A DNA stretch of 38,922 bases. Origin: Thecamonas trahens ATCC 50062. Its lineage: Eukaryota > Apusozoa > Apusomonadida > Apusomonadidae. Under the pieces are notes generated by a model. The model was not told the origin of the DNA. It was given only the letters and a program-made list of their open reading frames with translations, and did not search any database. This document shows positions 1-9,900 of this stretch, one piece after another. The first letter of the stretch is position 1. Each line of letters opens with the position of its first letter. Where the stretch lies: contig NW_013657665.1 in assembly GCF_000142905.1 (NCBI RefSeq), positions 423,155-462,076 of the forward strand, in the 5' to 3' direction. Made by a program: the position numbers and the translations under genes.

Positions 1-330
1 ACCCCCCGTCACCGCTCCCGCTCCACCACTCCACACGCAAACACGCCCGACAACGGCGGGCGCATTCTTCGGCTTCCAACTCGGTACCGCTAGTCCCTAT
101 TTCGTGGCGCGCACCGTGCGTCCGCCGGGCAGACGCTCGTGCAACAACAATCGTTAGCCAACGGTCTTCTCTCGGACGCCGACTTCTGACTCACTTCCCA
201 GCCAGACCCACCGACAGTGAGGAGGCGAGTCAGAGTCTGCGACAACGGCAGCACAGCCAATAGAAGCTTGCCGAGTGGCACTCCCCACCCCTCTCTCCCC
301 AACCGTCACTTCCACCCTGGCCACCGCAAA
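1..330. other. 5' flank of the membrane ARM-repeat gene
   Basis: No credible gene lies here. The reading frame of the downstream gene is open back to a GTG at 217, but the first in-frame ATG is at 331, so this stretch is read as promoter and 5' UTR. I see no TATA-like element. The sequence is C-rich and unremarkable. Confidence 0.5.
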
Positions 331-3300
331 ATGGACACGCTCCCGTCGGACGTGACGCTGGTCTGCGGCGCGGTGGTGTTGGCGGTGTGGGCTGGGGCAG
401 GCGCATTGGCTTTTGTCTCGGACACCACGTCTGTGGTGGATGAACAGGCCAAGGCGATCCGATCGTCAGCGGTCGAGGCCGCACAGCAGAACAAGGCTGC
501 AGCAGCGAGCGCCAGAGACGGCGGCGACGACGCCCACCACGGCCCGGACAAGAACAAGTGGCGCAAGTGGATCCGCCGGTACCGATGGGCCTTGCTCTCA
601 CTGACGCTCTTCTGGGAGTTCCTCCAGCTCTTTCAGCTCACCTTTACCGGCTCTGTTCCCTGGCCGCAGCCGATCAAGGACGTCCTTGCCGTCTTTGTAG
701 TCGCCGTCAAGGGCCGCCTCGCCGTCATCATGTTTCTGGTCACTTCGGGCATCACCCTCCTGGCGCTCGGCATCTTTGCCCTCCTCGAGCACCGCATGAT
801 CCTGCGTTGGCTGAGGTGCTCGCGCTGCTGCGGGTCCTCACCTCACGCATCCGGTGACGACGATGACAGGCCCCACAAGGCGTACGAGCCGTCGCCGCCG
901 CACGCGGCTGCAACGCCGGCGCTCACCCCGGCTTCGCCATCTACAGGCAGTGCAAGCGGCCGAGGCAAGGCAAATGGCAAGGGCAAGGCCCAGGACAAGC
1001 CCAGGCCCAGGCCCAGGTCCAAGTCCGAGGCCAAGGGCAAGGTCAAAGGCAAGGCACCGGCCCCACCGTCGGTTGCCAAGGCCAAAGGCAACCGCGTCGT
1101 CTCGCAGTCGCTGCCGCCGCTCGACAAACGGCGGCTTGCGGCAAAAGCTAGCGGCAGCGGCAGCGGACGCGGCTCGCGGCGCAAGTCCAAAGTTGCGATC
1201 GAACAACAAGAGTCGGCCTGCTTCGCGGCCTCGGCTCCTTTGTCAGAGAGTGAGCAGATCGAAGACGTCGACTTGCTCAACGAGGGCGGCTCCGACGATG
1301 CGTCCACCCGATCGGCGTCGATCGAGTCGGACGACCTCGTAGAAATCGGCGATGCGGTCATGCTTGCCAAGAACCGCCGGCCCGGCGCCATCCGCAAGCT
1401 CCGAGCATGGTGGCACAAGTGGCGCATCATTGTGTACGAGGTCTTTGGCACGCTCCTTCTCGACATCATGTTGATGCCGTCGTCGCGACTCGCGCTCGAG
1501 ATGGTCTCCTGCCGGAAAAGCATCCTTGACTCGCCTTCGCTCAACTCGTGGCCTGAGATGCGGTGCTGGGAAGGGCCGCAGCTCGGCTACGCCGTTGGGG
1601 CCATGGCCTCATATTCAATCATGTACATGGCGGCGCTCAAGTTCTCGCTGGCCGGGAACGACCTCAATCCTGAGTTTCAGTACCTCCCACGGTTCAACGT
1701 GGCGCTAATTATGGCCGAACTGTACTTTGTCATCCTCACCACTATCTTCAAGGGCCTCTCGTGGGCCATTGTCTCGGGCGTCACACTCGGCCTCATCCTG
1801 CTTCTCACTTCGAATATTATGCTCCAGCCTTGCCTCGGCGAGGGCTCCGTTTCCAACCATTGGCGGTCGGCATCCTTTGCTGGATGTCTCCTCGCCGCAC
1901 TCTGCTCGATTGTGCAGCGGTTGATCAACAACGACGATTCCTACGTCGTCTTTTTTGTCATGTGCGTTCTCTTTCTCCCGGTCACCATCTCGGCGCTGCT
2001 CTTCTCGCGCTACTGGGCCCGCCGCATTGTCCGCAACCTCTTGGTCAACCTCTCCAAGCTCGACCCCGACTCACACGTCGCCGATGCCGCCACTGCCCTC
2101 AACGGCGTGGCCAACCTCGCACTCGCGCCTGAGATGCGCAGCCTCGTCCTCGCCGACGATGGAGCGCTCATCCCCAACATGGCCCACATGCTCGCCATGG
2201 GCTCGCCTGACGTCTCACGCGCCTCGCTCCGCGTCATCTCCAACCTTGCCATGGACCCGATTGGCATGCGCCTCTTTGCCCGCTCGTCGGTTGTCCGCGG
2301 CATCATCGGCGTCCTCGAGCTTGCCAACCGCCAGTTGAGGGCTGCACCCGGCGGGCCGGCCGCGGCGCGTTCCCGCGCCCGCACCCTCGGCGCTCGCCGC
2401 ACTCGCCGAGTCAGACCCGGCGCCGTGCCACCATCGTCGTCGTCGTCACCGGCCACCATCGCAGACTCGGCCGCTCTTCTTGGCTCGGTACGTGAAGTCA
2501 CCGATCTTGCCATCATGGCCATGCGTACCCTGACCAAGCTTGCCTCGGTCCCGCGCGTCAACGAGCACATGGTCGAGGACGGTGCCCACCGCATCGCGTC
2601 CAGCATCGTCCGCTCGCGCTACCATGTCGAGCACGGCCGCGTCCAGCTCGTCATTGTCGCCGTCCGGCTCATCACTCAGATTGGCTACATCGTCATCGAC
2701 AAGCCCGCCATCATCAAGACCGACGCCAAGAACGTACTCCGCCTCGCCCGCGCCTACGGCAAGGCCCATCCCAATCTCACCCGTGCCGCCGTCATGTTCC
2801 TCACCGTTCTCGCAGCAAAGGGCCCCGAGGCCAACCGCCTCGAGCTCGGCAAGTACGGAGCCGTCGAGGACGCTCTTGCCATCATGCATCGCACCACCTC
2901 GGCTGAGACCACTCGCTACGCCCTCCTCGCCATCGCCAACCTCTGTTCTACGCCCGCAAACCGCACTCGCATCCGCAGGGTCTACCTCAACGAGATCCTC
3001 TCTTACACCCACTCGCCGCTCGCCATGGTCCGCCACCCTGCGGCAAAGCTCTGCGATCTCCTCGGCCTCGCCCATGACGTTCCACACTCTGACTACCGCA
3101 AGCCGCACCCCGGCGCTGCCGCGCCGTCCTCGTCGTCCTCTTCCTCGTCATCGTCGTCGTCGTCCTCGTCATCGTCACTCCTCTCGCACTCGTCGTCGGC
3201 CGCCTCGTGCTCCCGCTCCGGAAAGCTCTCGCGCCGGACGTCACGTGCTGACTCGACCGCCTCGCGAAAGTCCTCCGCCACCGGCCTTGGCTCGGGCTCT

Positions 3301-3426
3301 CGCCGCGGCTCGCGCCGTCGCTCTGCAGTTGGCAAGCCGTCGCCGCTCACTACGCCTGGATCCGGGCCCGGGCCCGGGCACCGTCGCTCCCGCGGGCGTG
3401 GCCGCGGTCGTGGGCGGGGAAAGTAA
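331..3426 (+). CDS. Polytopic membrane protein with ARM/HEAT-like C-terminal region
   Basis: Function unknown; 1031 aa from the first in-frame ATG. Hydrophobic segments lie at about residues 8-30, 86-105 and 121-155 (this one may be two helices). A disordered Lys/Arg/Pro/Gly/Ser-rich linker (about 175-345, with GKGK and RPRPR runs) follows. A second membrane block lies at about 366-382, 418-442, 455-499 (probably two helices), 513-531 and 537-559. Residues 565-920 are alpha-helical repeats in the style of Armadillo/HEAT, with recurring patterns such as ALNGVANLAL, LRVISNLAMD and ALLAIANLC. The tail is disordered, with a pure serine run (DNA 3127-3178) and a Ser/Arg/Gly-rich basic end. I infer an integral membrane protein that presents an ARM-type protein-binding solenoid to the cytosol. 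No catalytic motif is visible. It is intronless as read, and its next neighbour on the same strand starts about 490 bp downstream. Confidence 0.85.
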   Translation: MDTLPSDVTLVCGAVVLAVWAGAGALAFVSDTTSVVDEQAKAIRSSAVEAAQQNKAAAASARDGGDDAHHGPDKNKWRKWIRRYRWALLSLTLFWEFLQLFQLTFTGSVPWPQPIKDVLAVFVVAVKGRLAVIMFLVTSGITLLALGIFALLEHRMILRWLRCSRCCGSSPHASGDDDDRPHKAYEPSPPHAAATPALTPASPSTGSASGRGKANGKGKAQDKPRPRPRSKSEAKGKVKGKAPAPPSVAKAKGNRVVSQSLPPLDKRRLAAKASGSGSGRGSRRKSKVAIEQQESACFAASAPLSESEQIEDVDLLNEGGSDDASTRSASIESDDLVEIGDAVMLAKNRRPGAIRKLRAWWHKWRIIVYEVFGTLLLDIMLMPSSRLALEMVSCRKSILDSPSLNSWPEMRCWEGPQLGYAVGAMASYSIMYMAALKFSLAGNDLNPEFQYLPRFNVALIMAELYFVILTTIFKGLSWAIVSGVTLGLILLLTSNIMLQPCLGEGSVSNHWRSASFAGCLLAALCSIVQRLINNDDSYVVFFVMCVLFLPVTISALLFSRYWARRIVRNLLVNLSKLDPDSHVADAATALNGVANLALAPEMRSLVLADDGALIPNMAHMLAMGSPDVSRASLRVISNLAMDPIGMRLFARSSVVRGIIGVLELANRQLRAAPGGPAAARSRARTLGARRTRRVRPGAVPPSSSSSPATIADSAALLGSVREVTDLAIMAMRTLTKLASVPRVNEHMVEDGAHRIASSIVRSRYHVEHGRVQLVIVAVRLITQIGYIVIDKPAIIKTDAKNVLRLARAYGKAHPNLTRAAVMFLTVLAAKGPEANRLELGKYGAVEDALAIMHRTTSAETTRYALLAIANLCSTPANRTRIRRVYLNEILSYTHSPLAMVRHPAAKLCDLLGLAHDVPHSDYRKPHPGAAAPSSSSSSSSSSSSSSSSSLLSHSSSAASCSRSGKLSRRTSRADSTASRKSSATGLGSGSRRGSRRRSAVGKPSPLTTPGSGPGPGHRRSRGRGRGRGRGK

Positions 3427-3918
3427 AGCACCATGGCATCCATGGTTGCAGGCGCATATTCTTGGTGGGAGCTGCCACGAGGCAAGTCATGTGTGCCGCC
3501 CATTCTGGCGTTTCGCAATTTTTGTCTCTCGTTTTTTTTCTCTCCTGGCCATTTGCCCGACACTCAGCCGCCAAACTTTCTGCGGCGGGCCGCGAGCCAC
3601 TTTGCAGCGACAGCCGGAGACGACCACGAGGTCCCGGAGCGGGGTTGAGACGAGCACTCAACGCAGATCTCGGGGAGTAGGTACAAGTAGTTGTACACTC
3701 TACCCGCAGCATCCTCGCGCCTTCCCTCTGCATCTTTTAGCGACTCTCTAGCGGCCGGAAGGCGGCACCACGTCGGCCACCACTTATTGCGCTGCGTCCC
3801 CCATCACAGCCCCACAGCCCACGCCGGACGCTTCTGGGCCCAATCAGCAAGCAGCGAGACCGGGAATTGGAAAGCAGTAGACAAAGCGCGTGTGTGCAAG
3901 CTGCGGAAGTATCCAAGT
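3427..3918. other. Intergenic region between two rightward genes
   Basis: This is the 3' flank of the membrane protein gene and the 5' flank of the RRM gene. Several short ORFs cross it, but none has recognisable protein character. The RRM reading frame is open upstream to a TTG at 3691, but the first in-frame ATG is at 3919. A T-rich patch at 3532-3542 is the only marked departure from high GC. Confidence 0.5.
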
Positions 3919-5649
3919 ATGGATGGAGAACTGAGCGCCGCGAGCGATACGCTCCTGGCAAGGTTTGGGCGCGCACTCGAGGTTGTGCTCGACGAGCCGC
4001 AGCGAGAGCTGGACAAGTGCAACGTGTTTGTCAAGTACCTGCCCAACGACGTCGACGACGATGTGCTGCACGCGCTGTTTGCCGGCTTTGGCGACATCGC
4101 GTCGTGCAAGGTCATGGTCGACCTTGACTCGGGCAAGTCGCTCGGCTACGGCTTTGTTCGATTTGTTCTGCCGGATGCTGCTGCCACCGCCGTCGATGCT
4201 ATGTCAGGCCATCGCATCTCCAACAAGCGGTTGCTGTGCAAGCTCTCGCACTACAACCCACCCAAGGACAAACCTGCGGTGGCGCAGGATGCCGTTGTCC
4301 TCTCGCCGCTCATCGGCTCCGTCGACGCCGGCGCGCTCAAGGCTTTGCTTTGCAGATTCGGCACTATTATCCACGCCAAGGTCATCGGCAAGAAAAAGGG
4401 AAACCCACGCCGTGGGGTTGTTCAATTCACTGGGCCGGACGCGGCGAGTGGTGCGGTCAAGGCATTGGACGGCAAGTCCGTGGCCGGCTTCTCGGCGTCA
4501 AATCTCACCGTCGCACTTGCAGAGGCGTCCCTGGTGCCCGGGACCAAGGCTGCGAGCGGCGGCGGGGCACTCAGCCGGACATCGCGCAAATGCAAGGACG
4601 CCGCCATCCTTGTCCGCCAGTTTTACGCCCACACCATCCGGCTGGTTCGCGACGGCGCGCTGCACACGCCATTGGCCCCTGTCTCCGACTATGTATCGCC
4701 GGGCACGCCCGATCCGGATCCCAAGTCTCTGGCGGGCATTGCTTCATTTCCGGAGTTGGATGGGTTCGACGCTGTGGCGCCGCTTGCCCTTCCGCTCTCG
4801 GGCGTGCTCATGGTTGTCGCCCCGCTGCATCCGCACATGGACGCCGCCGTGCTTTACGCCATGCTGGCACCGTTTGGCCTCCTTGCAGCATCGACGATTG
4901 CGCCGCTCACGCCCGACGCAGCTGCCGCGGTCAACCTGACGCCCGATGTCGGCTCGAGCAACGCGCGAATGGCGGTTGCCGTGTTCCATGCCCCGGCGGC
5001 GGCGGCCGCCGCCACCGTCGCCCTTCACGGCTACCGTCAGGGGCGAACGATTCTCTCGGCCGCCGTGCCTGACGTGCAAACAGCGACAAGCCTAGCGGCG
5101 GGTACTATCGCAGCCGTCGCCGAAGCGGCGAGCAGCGGAGGCGGAGGCGGAGGTGGCGGGGGCGGAAAGGCGCGGTCGCGGCGGCGGCGCGGAAGGCGGC
5201 GGCGCGGGCGCAACCACAGCTCGGAAGCCGGATCGCCCGAGCCGTCCCCACTCACGCCGCCGGCAACAGCCACCGCGATGACTGCATCGACAGTTGCGCC
5301 ATCGGCGACGGCGGCCGCACCAGCGGTGAGCGACTTTGCCTCGTTCGCGCCACAGGCGTGCTTCCCGCCGCCGCCACAGTCGGGTATGGCTGCGGGGGTG
5401 GGCGGAGGAACGAGAGCGGGCAGCTCGAGCATCTTTCCGGACCTGGGCACAGGCGGGACGTGGGCACCCCCATCGCACGGCCTATCACCGCTGCTGTACT
5501 CGGGCAACCCGCTGCTGGTGCCGCTGGACGTCGATGCGCTGGCGTCGGGCCCGTCGGGCCCGTCCGGCGGGCCGGCCATGGGAGCCGCCGGCAGACAGCC
5601 CGTGCTCTCCCGATACGCGCCCGCGGCGCAGCACAACCGGCGCAGCTAG
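3919..5649 (+). CDS. RNA-binding protein with one clear and two degenerate RRMs
   Basis: 576 aa from the first in-frame ATG. RRM1 (about residues 34-112) is clear: RNP2 is NVFVKYLP at 35-42 and RNP1 is LGYGFVRF at 75-82, the arrangement seen in ELAV/CELF-type proteins. RRM2 (about 120-195) is weaker, with a Lys-rich loop and RGVVQF in the RNP1 position. A third RRM-like segment (about 293-390) keeps the fold pattern (GVLMVVAPL ... MAVAVFHAP) but lacks the aromatic RNP residues. A glycine run and a very basic SRRRRGRRRRGRN tract follow at about 410-433, then a Pro/Ala/Ser-rich disordered tail. The family binds single-stranded RNA in splicing, stability or translation control, but the target cannot be told from sequence. 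Its TAG stop overlaps the stop of the convergent mL44-like gene. Confidence 0.9.
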   Translation: MDGELSAASDTLLARFGRALEVVLDEPQRELDKCNVFVKYLPNDVDDDVLHALFAGFGDIASCKVMVDLDSGKSLGYGFVRFVLPDAAATAVDAMSGHRISNKRLLCKLSHYNPPKDKPAVAQDAVVLSPLIGSVDAGALKALLCRFGTIIHAKVIGKKKGNPRRGVVQFTGPDAASGAVKALDGKSVAGFSASNLTVALAEASLVPGTKAASGGGALSRTSRKCKDAAILVRQFYAHTIRLVRDGALHTPLAPVSDYVSPGTPDPDPKSLAGIASFPELDGFDAVAPLALPLSGVLMVVAPLHPHMDAAVLYAMLAPFGLLAASTIAPLTPDAAAAVNLTPDVGSSNARMAVAVFHAPAAAAAATVALHGYRQGRTILSAAVPDVQTATSLAAGTIAAVAEAASSGGGGGGGGGGKARSRRRRGRRRRGRNHSSEAGSPEPSPLTPPATATAMTASTVAPSATAAAPAVSDFASFAPQACFPPPPQSGMAAGVGGGTRAGSSSIFPDLGTGGTWAPPSHGLSPLLYSGNPLLVPLDVDALASGPSGPSGGPAMGAAGRQPVLSRYAPAAQHNRRS

Positions 5650-6889
5650 GCGCGGGCCTGCTTCTTGCGCAGAATGGCGAGGGCCGAGATGACAGCAGCG
5701 CGCTTGGCAGTGCGCTTCGAAGTGTCGACAGCCATGGCCACGTACTTGTCGTCGACAAAGACCTTGACCTTGGTGGCACCCGACTCGGCGTCGCGCGAGT
5801 ATTGAAAGCGAGGCGGAGCCTTGGTTGTCGAGATGACCAAGTTGTTGAGGAGGGTGACCGGGTCGACGTGCTCCGGCCGCTCGTACAGCTCGTCAACCAG
5901 GAGCGGGAGCACCTTGTGCGAGACAAACTCGTTGGCCTTTTCCATGCCCGAGTCGACAAAGACAGCGCCCACAAAGGCCTCGAGGGTGTTGGCTTTGAGT
6001 TTGAGCAGGCCATGTTCACGATTGGTGTTGGCGGCAAGCGCCTCGGCAGCTGAGCCGCCGTCGTCGTCGGCGGTGGCGGGCGCACCAAGAAACGACGGCG
6101 CGACAAGCATGAGATCGGTGAGCGACAGTGCATCCGCCGCCGATGCCAGCACCTCGTTGGAGCGCATAAAGTTGCGGAACTGGGTGATGGTGCCTGCAGG
6201 CGCATGCGGCGCGAAAAAGTACAGATACGACGAGAGCATGAGGTCGAGGACCGAGTCGCCCAGAGCCTCCAGTCGGCGGTTGGAGAGCCGGCGGACGTTG
6301 CGCGGGTAGGCCGTGAGCGGCGCGAGATACGACTGGTGGACAAAGGCCTGTGTCGCAACCTTGCCGTCGCCAAACTCGACGCCCAGCTCACGGCAGAGCT
6401 CAATGCGCCGCGCGTGGAAGCCCGGAGGGAGGACCACCTGATCGGCCTCCCACTGCGCCAGCTGCCACGGGCGCTTCACCGGCCGCCACGGCTCCTTGAG
6501 GAGGACAGGCACCGTATCAAAGAGCTCGGCATTTCTCAGCGGCTTGTCATCTGCGCACCACGCCCATGCAGCGCCACACCCAAGACCCATCGCGGTGTCT
6601 GGTAGTGAGTCTCTGTGCCTTTCGCCATGCCGGCGGGGCGAACCGCGACCCTTTCGGCTTTGGTCGGATCATCCCACGAAGAGGGTGAACGGGATAAGGA
6701 GGGGGGGGGGGAGGGGAGGGGAAGCGGGAGTGAGCGGCGCACTTGCTTACCTTCGTGTTTGGCGAGGTACTGTTCTTGCAAGTCGAGCTGGTCGTCGGTG
6801 TGGTTGGGGAGGTGGGGCGCGGCTATGGTGGAGAGCATCGCCATGCCTCGCTGGCTGCCACACAGTGCGGCGCGGGCAAACCTCAGCAT
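5646..6889 (-). CDS. MRPL44: Mitochondrial ribosomal protein mL44-like (RNase III fold + dsRBD), one intron
   Basis: The gene is two exons, 6889-6751 and 6598-5646, joined in frame across a GT-AG intron (split GAC codon) to give 363 aa. Exon 1 starts MLRFARAALCGSQRG, basic and without acidic residues, as in a mitochondrial presequence. The RNase III signature is NRRLEALGDSVL at 153-164, and the second motif is KANTLEAFVGAVF near 248-260. A dsRNA-binding domain (about 287-355) ends the protein. Relative to active RNase III (E, D, D, E), E157, D161 and E253 are kept, but the second Asp is Asn250 and the Glu of NER is Arg. This suggests a structural rather than nucleolytic role, as in mL44 of the large mitoribosomal subunit. 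An active mitochondrial RNase III cannot be fully excluded. The stop overlaps the RRM gene's stop, and the cyclase stop lies 38 bp upstream of the start. Confidence 0.8.
6599..6750 (-). other. Spliceosomal intron of the mL44-like gene
   Basis: On the minus strand the donor is GTAAGC at 6750-6745 and the acceptor is CTACCAG ending at 6599; length 152 nt, phase 1. It carries a C-rich tract with 11 consecutive C on the sense strand (6711-6701). Splicing restores a presequence-like N-terminus to the RNase III-like body, which is the main support for it. Confidence 0.85.
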
Positions 6890-6927
6890 TGGACGACAAG
6901 TGGTGGCATGCAGTTGTTCATGTTCTC

Positions 6928-9900
6928 TCACGGACGCCAAGATGACGAGCCGGCGCGCGAGAGCGCCGAGGTCGTGGGCGATGCGAGGCTGGACGAAGAC
7001 GGCGACCTGGAGGCGTGCTTCTTGGCATCGCGCTTGAGTGCCGACGCGCGCATCCGCGCCAGCCACGCTGTTGATGCACGCTTGACAAGCCCGCGAGTCT
7101 GGACAACGCTGGCGAGCGGGGCTGGGCGCGAGTCGGGCGTGTGGCGCGTCGTCGGTGGCGGGTTGGACTTGGGCGGGGGAGTAGATTGCGCCAGCGAAGG
7201 CATGGATGGGGCCTCGATCAACGAGCTGGTTGTGGCCGTCAGCGTCGCGTTCGAGAGCGAGATCGAATTGTAGAGACCTGGTGACGAGAGACCTGCATCC
7301 TCGCGGGCCTGGGCGGTTACTGCGGCCTTGAGGGTCTTGATCAGCTTGCGCTGCTGGGCGATGCGGGCTTGTGCGGCCTGATATGAGGTACGGAGCTCGG
7401 CGTGCTCAGCATTGGTCACTGACTGCGTACGGTAGTCCCGGAGCGTCTCTTCCAGCGCGTCGATCCACTGCTGCAGGACGCCTGCTTGTTCGCGGATCCA
7501 CAGATGCTGCCGTTGCAGCGCCTGCAGCTGACGAAAGTCAAGGCCGTCGAGCACCAGGTCGCGCGGGAGCGAGATGACCGGCGATGCAGCGGCAGCGGTA
7601 AAGGTCGCCACCTCACGGATGGTGTCCTGCAGGCTGACGGTGTCGTGCGACATGGCGCGGAGCTCGGACGAAACGTTGGCCAGCAGCTCTTCCACTCGCT
7701 TGTTCTCGCTTGAAATCTCCTGCAGCTCGGTAGCCATGACCGAAAACATCGGTGACGGCGTCGGCTGTCGCGAGTTGATCATCGAGAGCGCCATCGAGAC
7801 CGACTCGTTGAGCAGCGACTGGCGGAGTTCGGCGACCGAGTGGGACCGCATGCCAGCCGGCGAGACAAGAGCCGATGCGAGCGATGACGTCGCAAAGCGA
7901 GAGCCTAGTTGGGACGGAGGACCATGTGTCACCAGCGCGGATGTACTTGCGGTCTCGAACGCCAGAGTCTTGGCCGCCTTAGCTTCTTTGGCCGCCTGCA
8001 TTGCAGCCGCGACTGCCGCCGGATCTTCAAACGTGCGTAGCGCAAGGAGCTCAGTGGCGATGGCGTGAAGAACAATGGGTTGGGGGATACCTTTGAGCTC
8101 GTGCTTGCCAAGTTCCGAGACTACGACCGAGGAGAGGAACTCGGGTGCGAGCTGGTCCAGGAGTGCATTCGAGACGACAACCTGTCCACCCTGCGCCACC
8201 GACTCGACTCTTGCCGCGAGATTGACCATTGGCCCAAAGTAGTCCATGCGCTTGGTGATCGGGTCGGGCGCATCCATCGGCTCACCGTAGTGGATGCCAA
8301 TGCGGACCCGTAGGCCGCGGTAGATGACCCGTTCAATGCCGTCGTCGTCGGCCATCTCGACCGCCGACGCAGGATTCTCCAGCAGCTCGGGCGGCCAGTC
8401 GACCTCAAGCAGCTGCTCTTGGATGGCAAGCGCGGCCGCGACCGCGCAACGCGGCGACGAAAACGCGACCATGAACGCATCGCCCTCGGTCTTGACCTCG
8501 TACCCGCCAAACGACGCCAGAACTGACCGAATGAGCGCGTTGTGGAGGGTGAGCGCCTCGGACATGACCTGCGGGTTTGCGGCCCACTGCTTGGTCGACG
8601 ACAGCACGTCGGTGAACATGAGCGCCACCGAGCCGGTTGGCGCCGGTTCGGTCGAGAGGCGCGCTGCCCGCGACTCTTCTTGGGCAAAGTGGAGCTGGGC
8701 GGTGAGGCGAGCAATGACTAGCTCGGTTGTCTGCGCTCGGCTTGCGGCAGCCTTGAGCGCGTCTGACAGTTTGGCTTGCATCACAAGCAGCTCGTCGATG
8801 CGAGCCTGCGCGGCTGCAACCGCCTCCTGCGACGCTGCCGACGACCGCTCCTCGACAGTGCCGTCTGACGCAGTATCAGTGGGCTCATTGTCATCCTCCT
8901 CGTTGTTAGCGCCAGCGCCAGCACTAGCACTAGCGCCAGCGGCTGCGGCTGCGGCGGCCGAAGCTGCTGCCGTCGCAATGGTTGCAGTCGTCGCGGTCCG
9001 CACCACGCGGAGCTCGGCCTCCAGCTCGGCGTTCCGCTCGTTGATGGCTGTGGCTGTGGCATGAGCATCGGCCAGCTCGTCGATGAGCGCGGTGCTTGCA
9101 GGAAGCAACGAGTCACGGACAAAGGCTAGCGACGAGACCCGGCGCGACCGAGCGGCGGCGAGCGCGTTAAGGACGGAACGCGAGGTCGGAGCGTTGTTAG
9201 AGGCGGCATCAGCGCGGGAGTTGGCGCCCGGGAAAAGCATCTTGAGCGAGTCTTCGAACGAGGTGTGGAGCCCACTGACGTCGAGCTTCGGGGTGGCCAC
9301 CCCGGATGACGCGGTGAGGTCCAGCTCGTCGAGCTTGTCGGACGGCACTGCCGCACGGAGTGTCTTGACCTGCGTGGTCAATCGGGCGTTGATCAGCGCC
9401 AGCGTCTCGTTGCGCGAGCGGAGCGGCTCGACCTGGGCCTGGGCCAGAGCCAGCTCGTCCTCGACAGTGGCAACGACGGCATGCTGGTCGGCAAGCGCTT
9501 TGGAGAGCGCATCGATACGGGCGAGCGCGGCATCGCGCTCCGCAAGCGCGGCATCGCGGTCAGCGTCGGTCGCATCGTGGTCCTTGCGGAGCCGGAAGCA
9601 CTCTTTGCGGGCCAGCTCGGAGGTCTCGCGCTCGTCGGCGAGTGCTGCTTGCAGGCCGGTAATGTCGGCGAGCAGGCTGTGCGAGGTCTCGTCGCCGGCA
9701 AACTTCTCGGCGCGCAGCGCGGCCAGCGCAGCCTGAGCTTGCACCCGCTGCTTGGTCTCATCGGCGAGCTGGCGTGCAAGATGCGCCGAGTTCTCCGCCG
9801 AGAGCGCAACGTCTGCGGTCCCAGCCTCGGCAGCCAGCTTGTACTGCTGGATGCGGTGGGTGAAGGCCGCGATAGCCTTGTTATGAGCCTCAACCAGAGC

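Noticed and set aside
217-330. GTG-initiated extension of the first membrane protein
   Set aside because: The extension lacks an ATG and reads like untranslated sequence. The ATG at 331 precedes a good hydrophobic N-terminus.
2540-3751. 403-codon plus-strand ORF overlapping the first gene
   Set aside because: Its Ser/Pro/Arg-rich composition is typical of a frame-shifted shadow, and it shows no domain.
5252-6403. 383-codon minus-strand ORF overlapping the mL44-like gene
   Set aside because: It is an out-of-frame shadow of the RNase III-like gene, rich in Ser/Arg/Pro with no motif.
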